This document shows positions 26,145 to 33,713 of a DNA stretch of 36,812 bases, piece after piece (the first letter of the stretch is position 1; every line of letters starts with the position of its first letter). The translations under genes and the position numbers were made by a program. Source of the stretch: a virus; the IMG/VR virus record IMGVR_UViG_3300020582_000003, positions 1 through 36,812 of that record; one strand, given 5' to 3'. A model generated the notes under the pieces. The model ran no database searches and was not told the origin of the DNA. It saw only the letters and a list, made by a program, of their open reading frames with translations.

Positions 26145-27641
26145 TCACATTTCCTCGCTGATGCCGGACGCGGTGTACATCGCTAACCCGCCGCGGCCTT
26201 TTTTTCCGCCGCTTACTTTGCGGATCAGGTGCTGCAGGAGCCAGGCCTTGATGCGCCGCTGGGCGCTGGTGCGGGAGATGTTCATCACTTCCATCAGCGT
26301 GCGGATGTTCCACTCTGTGTCCATCTCTTCGATCGCATTCGCCAGGCCGTCGCCATCTTCCAGGGACTCGAGCCGCACCGGGTTCGTGGACGCCAGGTCC
26401 AGGATCATGCGCATGGGATCGACGCTGGGGCCGAGTTTATTGTCCACTTCGATTTCCACGTGGGAGATGTTGCCCGTCATGGTCTTGCGCTTGAACTGGA
26501 TCATCACGTTGGCCCAGCCGGGGAAATTGTAGCTGCCGGCGGCGGCGTTCATCAGGTCCGCGTCTTTTTTGTTTTCGTGGTGGACGAGCACGATGGCCGC
26601 GCCCGTCACGTCCCGGATGGCGTCGATCATTTCCAGGAATTTCGATGTGTCGGTAGGGCTGTTCAGATCCCCGTGGCCTTCGAAGATGCGGCGCAGTACG
26701 TCCAGCACGATCAGGTCGGCCTTGAATTCCACGGCCTGCTTTACCAGCTTTTTGCACCACTGCGGCGTGAAGCCGGTAAAATCCTTGCGCTTCACCACCC
26801 ACACGTTTTCGGGATTGCAGTTCAGGAATTGCGACGTGGACATGAAATCCCGGATGCGCTTCTGGACGATTTGCTCGGGGTCCTCGACCTGCACCAGCAT
26901 GGTGCGGATCGCTTTTTTCACTTCCAGCTTGCCCATGGCGCGGTCCGTCTCCACGGAAGCGGCCAGGGCCAGTCCCGTGGTGAAAAAGCTTTTCATGCGG
27001 TGCGGCAGGGCCACGATCATCACCGAAGCCCCGCGGGGAATTAAACCTTCGATCAAATGCTCCTGCGGCGGGAATTCCATTTTCAAAAAATCGAGCAGGG
27101 AACTGCCCAGATGCCCGTTGCCGTTTCCGTTCCCGTTGGTGGGCAGGAGCGCGCCGGCTTCCATGGTGGCCTTGAACTGTTCTTCTAAATCCTCGGCGCT
27201 TACCGCGCCTTCCATCGCCCTGCGCTGCACGAATTCCGTTTCGCGGATCAGTTTCCGCAGGCGCGCTTTGGTTTGCACGATGTCCGCGTAGTGCGCCAGG
27301 TTGGCGATCGCGGGGCGGCCGTCCATCAGCGCGTCAATGTAGGCGGGGCCGCCGGCGAGCTCCAGCGTCTTGGCCTGAGAAAGCCATTCGATCACGTGGA
27401 TCGAATCCATCGGCAATTCGTCCTCGTGCAGCGCCAGGATGGCGTCATAAATTTTCTTATGATTCACGTGGTAAAAATATTCGGGGACGAGCTTATCGGC
27501 CACGGATTCGAGCGCGGCGCCCGCATCGAGCGGGCGATCGGAGGCTGACAGCAACATAATTCCGCCGAGGATGGCGCGTTCCGCCTCGATGTTGTGGGGA
27601 AGTTCGGGAGCGGTCTGCGCGGCGGCGGCGTTTCGGGGCAT
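26145..27641 (-). CDS. Replicative helicase, DnaB N-domain plus RepA-like ATPase
   Basis: A 498-residue protein. Residues about 12-160 are DnaB-N-like (LPHNIEAERAILGGIML). The RecA/AAA_25-type ATPase follows: P-loop region AlPHRMKS at 211-218, in which the usual last Gly is Met but Lys-Ser are kept; Walker B DLIVLDVL at 309-316; LVHHENKK near 352-359. The C-terminal 55 residues look like a winged helix (NISRTSAQRRIKAWLLQHL). It should unwind DNA at the origin. ATG 27641 overlaps the previous stop by one base (TGATG); an upstream start at 27665 is unlikely. Confidence 0.86.
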   Translation of the reverse strand: MPRNAAAAQTAPELPHNIEAERAILGGIMLLSASDRPLDAGAALESVADKLVPEYFYHVNHKKIYDAILALHEDELPMDSIHVIEWLSQAKTLELAGGPAYIDALMDGRPAIANLAHYADIVQTKARLRKLIRETEFVQRRAMEGAVSAEDLEEQFKATMEAGALLPTNGNGNGNGHLGSSLLDFLKMEFPPQEHLIEGLIPRGASVMIVALPHRMKSFFTTGLALAASVETDRAMGKLEVKKAIRTMLVQVEDPEQIVQKRIRDFMSTSQFLNCNPENVWVVKRKDFTGFTPQWCKKLVKQAVEFKADLIVLDVLRRIFEGHGDLNSPTDTSKFLEMIDAIRDVTGAAIVLVHHENKKDADLMNAAAGSYNFPGWANVMIQFKRKTMTGNISHVEIEVDNKLGPSVDPMRMILDLASTNPVRLESLEDGDGLANAIEEMDTEWNIRTLMEVMNISRTSAQRRIKAWLLQHLIRKVSGGKKGRGGLAMYTASGISEEM

Positions 27642-28495
27642 CAGTGGCCGCACATTCCGAGGCATTCGCCTGCGAAGTTTAGATCAGACTGTGCGGCCCG
27701 CGGATCAGTGGAAGCGATAAACTCAATCGATTCGAGAGGCTGGCATGAACGATGCAGATACATCGTCTCGTCCATCTTTCGATTTGCCACGATTCCGGGC
27801 ATCCTCAATGCGCGGTCGATTTCTATGGCGCGCGCCCAATCGCTAGGACTTTTCTTGAGTTCGATCCATTCGTTGTCATCGTGGAAGGGACAAAATACGC
27901 AAGCGGAGCGGGGAACTTCGTGGGGGACATTCCGGCGTAAAAACTCGGAGCATTGGCTCCGCGTGATATGCATGTCGATCAGCGGAAAGTGTCTATGGAT
28001 ATATTTCGGCGGTTTCTTTCCTTTATGCTCCAAGCGCCATGCGCGGCCGGATTCATTCAGCGAAAAACCGATATAGACATGAACGATCACGCCCTTACGA
28101 ACACGTTGTCTGGGTTTGAGTCCCAACACTTCTTGTCGCAACGCTTGGCCGATCACTTCCAGTTTGTATTCCTTCGTGCACTGACGTTTCGTTTTAGAAA
28201 CGCGTTGGCCGTCCGTGGTGAAAGCGGGAATCGATGCGAACCGTTGGCCAGTGGAATTACACCCGCGAACCAGATGATCGCCCAGCTTCCCTTTGGTGCG
28301 CACGATAATCGGCGGCCCATTGAGAGATTTCAGCCATTCAAGGTGTGCGTAGGTAAGCTTTGATTCTTCTTGCGTGTCGGCGGTGATTGCGGCGTCAAGC
28401 TTTACGGGGATTCGGCCTTGCATGAACATCAGATAAAGCGTAGTGGATTGGACGCCGGCGCCTAAATTCAAAACGTGATATTCCGATTGGGCCAT
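27641..28495 (-). CDS. PAPS-reductase-like / PP-loop protein
   Basis: A 284-residue protein of the phosphoadenosine phosphosulfate reductase/adenine nucleotide alpha-hydrolase superfamily. The PP-loop LGAGVQSTT is at residues 11-19, RQCTKEYK near 105-112 and SACVFCPFHDDNEW at 197-210 with a CxxC pair. Phage members are common and poorly understood; relation to DndC-type sulfur chemistry on DNA is possible but not shown. It is co-transcribed with the helicase and the radical SAM gene. The leader holds junction hairpin I and a TTGCCAGG inverted repeat (28498-28530). Confidence 0.82.
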   Translation of the reverse strand: MAQSEYHVLNLGAGVQSTTLYLMFMQGRIPVKLDAAITADTQEESKLTYAHLEWLKSLNGPPIIVRTKGKLGDHLVRGCNSTGQRFASIPAFTTDGQRVSKTKRQCTKEYKLEVIGQALRQEVLGLKPRQRVRKGVIVHVYIGFSLNESGRAWRLEHKGKKPPKYIHRHFPLIDMHITRSQCSEFLRRNVPHEVPRSACVFCPFHDDNEWIELKKSPSDWARAIEIDRALRMPGIVANRKMDETMYLHRSCQPLESIEFIASTDPRAAQSDLNFAGECLGMCGH

Positions 28496-28553
28496 GGTTG
28501 CCAGGACGAAACCGGGGCGCCGCCTGGCAAGGTTGAGCGCCCCAGCTTCTTTC

Positions 28554-28588
28554 TTACCGCGAAAGCGCCCCTTACCGGGGCCTTTCGC
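28554..28588 (-). repeat. Junction hairpin, copy I
   Basis: Perfect consensus on the minus strand: arms GCGAAAG/CTTTCGC and GCCCC/GGGGC, loop GGTAA, unpaired G, then GGTAA. It lies 58 nt upstream of the start of the PAPS-reductase-like gene, with the orientation of the gene. Confidence 0.9.
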
Positions 28589-28728
28589 TCTAACGAACTT
28601 GATCGTTCGCGCGCGGCGCGCACGACAAGCGGAGACGAAGCTACGGTATTCCTAGTACGCGGTCAAGAAAAAATAGGCGGCTGTGTCCAAAGAGTTTGTG
28701 GAAAAGCTGTGCGGAAGTGGGAAAAGAC

Positions 28729-28893
28729 CTAGTAGCGGATGATGACGGCACTCTCTTCGGCGTCATATTCAATTACGGTTTCATCCGTGATGCTGAATCC
28801 AAAATAGGGGTCGATGGTCTCAATTGCGACAGGTTTGTCTTGCGGAAGGGATTTCAGTCGTTCAATCAGTTCTGCAACGGTCAATGGTTTCAC
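28729..28893 (-). CDS. Small acidic protein, 54 aa
   Basis: A 54-residue protein: a helix (TVAELIERLKSLPQDKPVAI) then acidic strands (FGFSITDETVIEYDAEES). The GTG start is the last unit of heptamer array R12. The pattern (LTVAELIERLK...P.D.PV) is frequent in small phage proteins. The 28589-28728 stretch after it shows only a DnaA-box-like TTTTCCACA (minus strand, about 28696-28704) and a CGAAC/GTTCG inverted repeat. Confidence 0.65.
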   Translation of the reverse strand: MKPLTVAELIERLKSLPQDKPVAIETIDPYFGFSITDETVIEYDAEESAVIIRY

Positions 28894-28921
28894 GAGTCAC
28901 CAGTCACGAGTCACGAGTCAC
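28890..28921 (-). repeat. Heptamer array R12
   Basis: TCAC, GAGTCAC, CAGTCAC, GAGTCAC, GAGTCAC. The minus-strand terminal GTGAAA is the start of the 54-aa gene. Confidence 0.9.
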
Positions 28922-28930
28922 GAAATAATT

Positions 28931-29035
28931 CGCCCCGCGCGATGGTCGAACCACCTAAGGCGCGGGGCGGTCAAAGAGGCTTGCTACTGCCTATCCCCTT
29001 GAAATCTACCCGGTGCACGGTTTCCCGTGCACCGG
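28931..29035 (-). ncRNA. Structured RNA candidate: two perfect hairpins
   Basis: Minus-strand RNA would contain an 11-bp perfect stem (arms at 29010-29020 and 29025-29035) closed by a GAAA tetraloop, then a second hairpin with a perfect 10-bp outer stem (28931-28940 with 28960-28969), a CTTA bulge and an inner GGTGGT/ACCATC stem with a TCG loop. It fills the gap between the 29050 gene and array R12. GNRA loop and stem perfection favour function in RNA; a terminator lacks a T-run here. Confidence 0.5.
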
Positions 29036-29049
29036 AGGAAAGAGTACAC

Positions 29050-29256
29050 CTAGACGGGCCGAACTACAACGCCTTCGACGTAAACAGGCGTCTTGCATCG
29101 CAGACAATACGTGTATCCGATGGGGATTCTTCGCCCGACGTAGTGCAGTATCATGCCGGGCATCGGCACGTCGCGCGAAGGGATTTCGATAATCATGTCA
29201 TCGCGGATCACCGCGTCGTGTGCCTTGAAAGCGCAAACGAGCCAAGCGAGCTTCAC
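29050..29256 (-). CDS. Small zinc-ribbon-like protein, 68 aa
   Basis: A 68-residue protein: LAWLVCAFKAHD at the N-terminus, a middle with DMIIEIPSRD and GRRIPIGYTYCLRCKTPVYV, so one CxxC pair plus an early Cys. The GTG start is the last unit of heptamer array R13. Similar short proteins (CAFKAHDW...CxxC) occur in phages. Function unknown. Confidence 0.65.
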   Translation of the reverse strand: MKLAWLVCAFKAHDAVIRDDMIIEIPSRDVPMPGMILHYVGRRIPIGYTYCLRCKTPVYVEGVVVRPV

Positions 29257-29291
29257 GGGTCACCAGTCACCAATCACTAGTTACGAATCAC
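29253..29291 (-). repeat. Heptamer array R13
   Basis: TCAC, GGGTCAC, CAGTCAC, CAATCAC, TAGTTAC, GAATCAC. Read on the minus strand, the upstream gene's TGA stop (29290-29288) lies in the first unit and the next gene's GTG start (29256) in the last. Confidence 0.92.
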
Positions 29292-30601
29292 ACCACGCCC
29301 GCGCTCGGCGTGGCGGCTTTTTCCAGTTCGGCGTTTTCCTTGGCGATCTTCAGAAAATCCTCGATGATCGCCGGGAGGCGCGGATCGTCGGCCACTTCCG
29401 TCAGGAGGGCGGCGCCGAAGTATTGCATCTGCGCTTCGCGGCTCTTGAAGAACGCCAGTAGCTGTTCCTTGGAAAACTTTACCAGCTCGTCCAGGATTTC
29501 CGGCCAAGCGTTGCGCAGGTAGTCGTACATATCCTGCCCGGTGGATTTTGGATTCTTGATGCCCATCACCAAACGATGCAGGTGGGACTGCGAGATGATC
29601 GCCTGCGCCACTTCCGGCGTGACGGCGGTGGATTCCGAGGAAGGAGCCGCGGCGACGGTGGAATTGGCACCGTTGGCGACCGCCGCGGCCTGGGGGGCAG
29701 GAGAAGGCGCCACATCGATCACGTTCGGATCGCCCGGCTTCATCTCGCCGCGCTGCAGGCGCACGGTGCGCTCCTGCGCTTCGGACGTTTTTCGGAATTC
29801 GCTGAGTCCCTGCACCATACGATCCACCAGCATGGGCAGATTGGACGCGAACGTCGACGCCAAATCCGCCTTGGGCACGCCGCTGGCGATCAGCCCGGAA
29901 GTTTTCAGCGTGGTGATCAGTCCCAAAAGTTCATCGATACCCTTTTTCTCAGGCGAGCCGATGACACCCAGTTCTTTAAGCACGCGAATCGTATTGAGCA
30001 GATCATGCTCGCCATTTCCCCCGCCGAGGATTTCTTTCGCCGCGCGCAAAGTCTCCAGCGGATTCTGAGGGGTGGGGATTTGGCTCTTCATTAGAGCCAT
30101 CGCTTCCGTGGCAGCGGTGATCATCATTTGCATCTGCATGCGCACAAATTCCGGATTGCCGTACATGCGCATAGCTTCGAGGGCGACAGACTCGGAACCT
30201 GTCGCCCCGTTTCCGTTGCGCGGCACGCTGTTCACGATGGGCTGGCCCTCGAGCTCCAGAGTGTAGCGGCCCACGAGAGTCTGCTTTTTCGGCGGGCCGT
30301 ACAGCCACAGTAAGTATTTTCCGCCACCGAAGCGCGCGCGCACATCTTCCTCTGTAAAAGGGGCAGTGAACGTGTTGTCGACGGGCGCGGCCCCGCGGTC
30401 CCACTTTTCGCCGGCGCGATATACGCGCATGATGTGCTCGGTCCACTGCTCTTTTGTGAGGGAGTTTACGACTACATCCAAGTCTCGATCGTAGAATTCG
30501 GCGGCTCGTGCTTCACCGGAAGCACCACGCGGCGGCAAAACTTCGGATTCGATCGTCTTGCGAAACCGTGTTCCGGGTGCGGGTTGCGTCATGGTTCCCA
30601 C
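29288..30601 (-). CDS. Large soluble protein, 437 aa, role unknown
   Basis: The N-terminal third has a region with FGGGKY at residues 91-96 and a following strand-rich stretch (LLWLYG, TLVGRYTLELEG). Then come Met-rich helices (RMQMQMMITAATEAMALMK), a Gly-rich loop, long helices and a Pro/Ala linker, and a helical C-terminal part. There is no signal or membrane segment. It could be a scaffolding, DNA-binding or virion-interior protein. It is the first gene of the leftward early-type operon, with a good divergent promoter upstream. Confidence 0.75.
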   Translation of the reverse strand: MGTMTQPAPGTRFRKTIESEVLPPRGASGEARAAEFYDRDLDVVVNSLTKEQWTEHIMRVYRAGEKWDRGAAPVDNTFTAPFTEEDVRARFGGGKYLLWLYGPPKKQTLVGRYTLELEGQPIVNSVPRNGNGATGSESVALEAMRMYGNPEFVRMQMQMMITAATEAMALMKSQIPTPQNPLETLRAAKEILGGGNGEHDLLNTIRVLKELGVIGSPEKKGIDELLGLITTLKTSGLIASGVPKADLASTFASNLPMLVDRMVQGLSEFRKTSEAQERTVRLQRGEMKPGDPNVIDVAPSPAPQAAAVANGANSTVAAAPSSESTAVTPEVAQAIISQSHLHRLVMGIKNPKSTGQDMYDYLRNAWPEILDELVKFSKEQLLAFFKSREAQMQYFGAALLTEVADDPRLPAIIEDFLKIAKENAELEKAATPSAGVV

Positions 30602-30636
30602 TCTAAAATCCTCATTTCTCCTGCCAGGTATCGGCT

Positions 30637-30665
30637 AGTAAAGCACAGAGAAACCCGATTGTCAC
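30637..30665 (-). promoter_or_regulatory. Sigma70-type promoter for the 30601 gene
   Basis: On the minus strand: -35 GTGACA (5 of 6), 17-nt spacer, -10 TTTACT (4 of 6), 36 nt before the ATG. This 100-bp divergent region also carries the start of the virion operon, for which I see no convincing promoter. Confidence 0.4.
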
Positions 30666-30711
30666 CCTTACAAGCGATTGCCGCAATCATTGGAGTAAAT
30701 GATTGAACACA

Positions 30712-31593
30712 ATGACATTACTCTTTCGCGCAGCGATGACGAGGTGCACGATGCACCCCATGGGAATTTTTACGACCGAGGCGCCCGGAGTTTTGTATTC
30801 CGCGGCGCTGCAATCCGGCGATGACGGCACGGCGCAAACCATCGCCATGCTGCGCAACCTCGTGGACTCCGCATGGAAAGACCCGTTAGTCAATCGCACC
30901 GCCATCGAAATCATCCGCAACGCCGGCGTGCAGCCCTTCGACCTGTGGGGCCAGGTGCGCGCGATTTACAATTACGCGCGCTCGTTCTACTTCGTGAACG
31001 ATCCCATCACCAAGGAAGCCGTCCGCCCCACGCGCGACCTTCTGGAACTGAAAGCCGGGGACTGCGACGACATCAACGGAAATGTTTTGCCCGCGTTACT
31101 TGGCACGATTGGATTTGAAGTGCGCCTCGTCACCGTGGCCAGCGACCCGAACATGCCCGACGTTTTCTCGCACGTCTATTGCGAAGCCTTCATTGATGGC
31201 CAGTGGTACCCCCTGGACGCCGCGCGCCCGAACGCCACGATCGGCGTAGCGCCGTCGTTCTTCTATCGCCGCGCCTGGTGGAGTCTCTCCGACGATTCCT
31301 ACGGCGACTACTCGAGCGACGAAGCCGGTCAAATGGCCGGGTATCGCCCGCAAACGGTACGCGGACTCGGCAGCGTCACTTCCGATGTGGCCGCGATCCT
31401 CACGGACGCATCCGGCGCGCTGAAATCCGTGGGCGGGCAGACGGTGCAGCAAGTGCTCGGCCCGGCGATCGGCCCCGGCGGAAGCGCGCAGATGACGCCG
31501 CCGGCCGCGCAGCCGTTTCTTTCCAGCGGTATCGGCGAATTGCTGGTGGTGGGCGCGATCGTCGGTGGCCTATGGCTCTTGTTCAAAGACTGA
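30712..31593 (+). CDS. Transglutaminase-like protein with C-terminal membrane anchor
   Basis: A 293-residue protein with the transglutaminase/cysteine-protease fold: AGDCDD (Cys118), FSHVYCE (His154), WYPLDA (Asp169) give the triad. An RGLG motif follows near residue 215, and the protein ends with a hydrophobic segment (GELLVVGAIVGGLWLLF) and KD. It may process or cross-link the membrane-anchored virion proteins encoded after it. The start could be ATG 30712 or ATG 30760. A separate 41-residue frame from ATG 30699, with a better ribosome site (GGAGT), overlaps it. Confidence 0.78.
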   Translation: MTLLFRAAMTRCTMHPMGIFTTEAPGVLYSAALQSGDDGTAQTIAMLRNLVDSAWKDPLVNRTAIEIIRNAGVQPFDLWGQVRAIYNYARSFYFVNDPITKEAVRPTRDLLELKAGDCDDINGNVLPALLGTIGFEVRLVTVASDPNMPDVFSHVYCEAFIDGQWYPLDAARPNATIGVAPSFFYRRAWWSLSDDSYGDYSSDEAGQMAGYRPQTVRGLGSVTSDVAAILTDASGALKSVGGQTVQQVLGPAIGPGGSAQMTPPAAQPFLSSGIGELLVVGAIVGGLWLLFKD

Positions 31594-31595
31594 TC

Positions 31596-32522
31596 ATGGC
31601 TTACGCCGCACTCTCAACGCGAAACGAAAACGGGATGACTCCCGGACTGCGCGGCCTCGGCTTCCTCGGCGATTCGTCTCTGCCACTTTCTCCCACCGAC
31701 GCGATCAATGCCGCGATCAAAGCCTATTCCGGTTCACACCTGAATCCCAAGCAAACGCAAAATCAAGCCTGGCTCGCCGCGGCGGAATCCGCCGTGGCCA
31801 ACGCCAATATCGACGTGACCGGCGGATTCGGCCCGGACTGCACCGGGCAAACCGCGCAGCCGCTGAATCTTTTGCAGACGGCCAGCGGCATTGGACTGAG
31901 CGCGGCGGGCGCGACAACGGGCGTCCTCGCCGCCACCAGCTTGATTCCCGCGGCGGCGGTGCCCGTGGTGGGCTGGGTGATCGCCGGCGTCGGCGCGATC
32001 ATCGGCATGATCGAAGCGATTTTCCAGCATCACGCGCAGGCCGTGAAGCGCGACCTGGCTTTCGGCTGCTCGGCGATCCCCGCGGTAAACAACGCCATGG
32101 CCGTGATCATCAAGGGCGTGCAGGACGGAAATATCCTGCCCGCCGACGCGGCGAATTCGTTGCAAACGGTTTACTCGCAGTTCATGGCGGCGGGCGGGGC
32201 GTCGGGCAGCGCGTCCGGCCCGGGCGGAATTCCAAGCGGCGGCAAAGCCATCAACGATTCGCCGTTCTGCAATTCCAATTGCGAGCTGAGCCTCGTGGTG
32301 TACGCCATGGTCCTCTACTGGACCGCGCAATTCCAGGCGCAGGCCGCGCAAGCGGCAGCCGTGGCTGCGGAATCCGCCGCACAGAGCGGCACATCGCAGG
32401 GCGGGTCCGGCGTTCCGGGCATCTTTGCGCCAGCGCCTGCGGGCGCTTCCGGATTGTCCGCGATTCCCGCATGGGCATGGATCGCGCTCGCCGTAGCCGG
32501 CGCCTGGGCGGTGGCCGGATGA
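31596..32522 (+). CDS. Membrane virion-type protein, 308 aa, RGLG motif
   Basis: The N-terminus MAYAALSTR then GLRGLG is shared with the next genes. Residues about 88-145 are long, hydrophobic and Gly/Ala-rich (two segments, IPAAAVPVVGWVIAGVGAII), and the Ala/Gln-rich C-terminal part ends with a final hydrophobic helix (AWAWIALAVAGAWAVAG). Two Cys pairs are present. It starts two bases after the previous stop. This is the kind of layout expected for an inner-membrane virion protein. Confidence 0.68.
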   Translation: MAYAALSTRNENGMTPGLRGLGFLGDSSLPLSPTDAINAAIKAYSGSHLNPKQTQNQAWLAAAESAVANANIDVTGGFGPDCTGQTAQPLNLLQTASGIGLSAAGATTGVLAATSLIPAAAVPVVGWVIAGVGAIIGMIEAIFQHHAQAVKRDLAFGCSAIPAVNNAMAVIIKGVQDGNILPADAANSLQTVYSQFMAAGGASGSASGPGGIPSGGKAINDSPFCNSNCELSLVVYAMVLYWTAQFQAQAAQAAAVAAESAAQSGTSQGGSGVPGIFAPAPAGASGLSAIPAWAWIALAVAGAWAVAG

Positions 32523-32525
32523 TTT

Positions 32526-32557
32526 TCACCAGTCACCAGTCACCAGTCACCAGTCAC
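32526..32557 (-). repeat. Heptamer array R14
   Basis: TCAC plus four perfect CAGTCAC units between the 31596 and 32572 genes, in minus-strand orientation although both genes are on the plus strand. Confidence 0.9.
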
Positions 32558-32571
32558 GGGGTTTCTTCCTG

Positions 32572-32904
32572 ATGGCCTACGCGCGGCTCAATACGCGAAA
32601 CATCAATGCGCTACACCCTAACCTGCGGGGACTCGGCGCGTACGCCGCGCTATCGACGCGCGAGGATGCGGGCTTGCGGCCGGGCATGCGTGGCCTCGGC
32701 GATTCGCCGCTGACGAATATTTCCTTCGGCCCGGGCGGGCAGTTCGCCATCAGCACGGCCACGGTGCCCACGCAGACGAGCCTTTGGGATCAGGCACTGA
32801 CGTGGATGGGGCAGTCGACGTTCATTCCCGGCATGCCTAATTCGATTTTCGCCATCGCCGCGGGAGTTTTTGTCGTGGCCAAAGTTTTCGGAGGGCGCCG
32901 CTAG
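32572..32904 (+). CDS. Small tail-anchored protein with duplicated RGLG motif
   Basis: A 110-residue protein. The motif is present twice: MAYARLNTRN...LRGLG and then AYAALSTRE...MRGLGDS (residues about 24-44), the second copy being closer to the previous gene's N-terminus. A Gly/Ser/Thr-rich linker follows, and it ends with a hydrophobic segment (SIFAIAAGVFVVAKVF) and GGRR. The signal is probably a targeting or interaction tag. Confidence 0.68.
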   Translation: MAYARLNTRNINALHPNLRGLGAYAALSTREDAGLRPGMRGLGDSPLTNISFGPGGQFAISTATVPTQTSLWDQALTWMGQSTFIPGMPNSIFAIAAGVFVVAKVFGGRR

Positions 32905-32921
32905 GCCCCGGTAAGGGGCCT
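32903..32921 (+). repeat. Junction hairpin, copy J (short form)
   Basis: AGGCCCC/GGGGCCT with loop GGTAA; only the inner stem remains. It overlaps the stop codon of the previous gene and is 12 nt before the ATG at 32934. Confidence 0.78.
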
Positions 32922-32933
32922 CGGATATAAAAG

Positions 32934-33713
32934 ATGGCATACGCTGCGCTAGACTCGCCGCTTCCCGGACTCACCGTTTCGCCCACGGGCGAGCGGTGCT
33001 GTGGAGTCCGCGGCTATCAGCCCGGCGCGCACGCGCTGCTCGGCATGCTGGGCGACACTCCGATTTTCGATACATCGTCCACCGATCCTACAGGCAGCCT
33101 GATCGATCCCACCGCCATCGATCAGCCAGCGCCGATCATCGACCTGACGCCGCCCGTCGAAACGCTTCCGCCGATCGTTGACACCACGGCGCTGCCGCTG
33201 CCGAATCAGCTTTCCCCATCGGTTTATTCCAGCTATCCCTCGAGCGTGGGCACGGAGTTCACCAGCAACGGCGATGGCACCTACACGAACATTCAGACGG
33301 GCCAGACGGTTCCTTACAACATCGCCGAACAAATCAGCGCGGCCACGGCGGGCGCGCCGGCGGTGGATACCACGGCCACGGGACAGAACCTGACCATCAC
33401 CGATGCCAGCGGCGCGACGTCGAGCGTCAACACGAACAACCTCACCGTGGCGGCGCAGGCGCTGCAGGCCGCCGGCCAGCTCGTGAACGCCGCTGGAAAA
33501 CTCACGGCGCAAGGCCAGGCGCTCTTGAACGGCGGAAATCTGTACAAGCCCGCTCCGGTGAGCACGAATCCGTTTTCCGGCGCCATGAGTTCGCTGACGT
33601 CATGGTTTTCCGGTTCCACTGGCGGCTTCCCGAACGTGGCGATCCTGGGCGTAGGACTCGCGGCGGTGTTCATCCTTCCGTCGATGATGTCCGGAAAAAA
33701 GAGGCGACGGTGA
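32934..33713 (+). CDS. Tail-anchored virion-type protein, 259 aa
   Basis: The N-terminus MAYAALDSP leads to GYQPGAHALLG and LGD, a motif also in the 34336 gene. Then comes a long Thr/Pro/Ala-rich middle (residues about 60-190). It ends with a hydrophobic segment (NVAILGVGLAAVFILPSMM) and a GKKRRR tail. Positive charges after the segment suggest the end lies on the cytoplasmic or, in a virion, the DNA side. Preceded by hairpin J. Confidence 0.7.
   Translation: MAYAALDSPLPGLTVSPTGERCCGVRGYQPGAHALLGMLGDTPIFDTSSTDPTGSLIDPTAIDQPAPIIDLTPPVETLPPIVDTTALPLPNQLSPSVYSSYPSSVGTEFTSNGDGTYTNIQTGQTVPYNIAEQISAATAGAPAVDTTATGQNLTITDASGATSSVNTNNLTVAAQALQAAGQLVNAAGKLTAQGQALLNGGNLYKPAPVSTNPFSGAMSSLTSWFSGSTGGFPNVAILGVGLAAVFILPSMMSGKKRRR

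Noticed and set aside
26229-27044. Plus-strand frame of 271 aa opposite the helicase
   Set aside because: His/Asp-rich shadow of the helicase gene.
28696-28704. DnaA box as origin evidence
   Set aside because: Only one TTTTCCACA-like site is seen; the iteron cluster is a better origin candidate.
2664-32557. CRISPR array from regular GTGACTG repeats
   Set aside because: Units are 7 bp without spacers, and there are no cas genes.
31565-32572. Alternative plus-strand frame of 335 aa over the 31596 gene
   Set aside because: Extremely Arg-rich with no domains; the chosen frame has the MAYAALSTR start and membrane helices.
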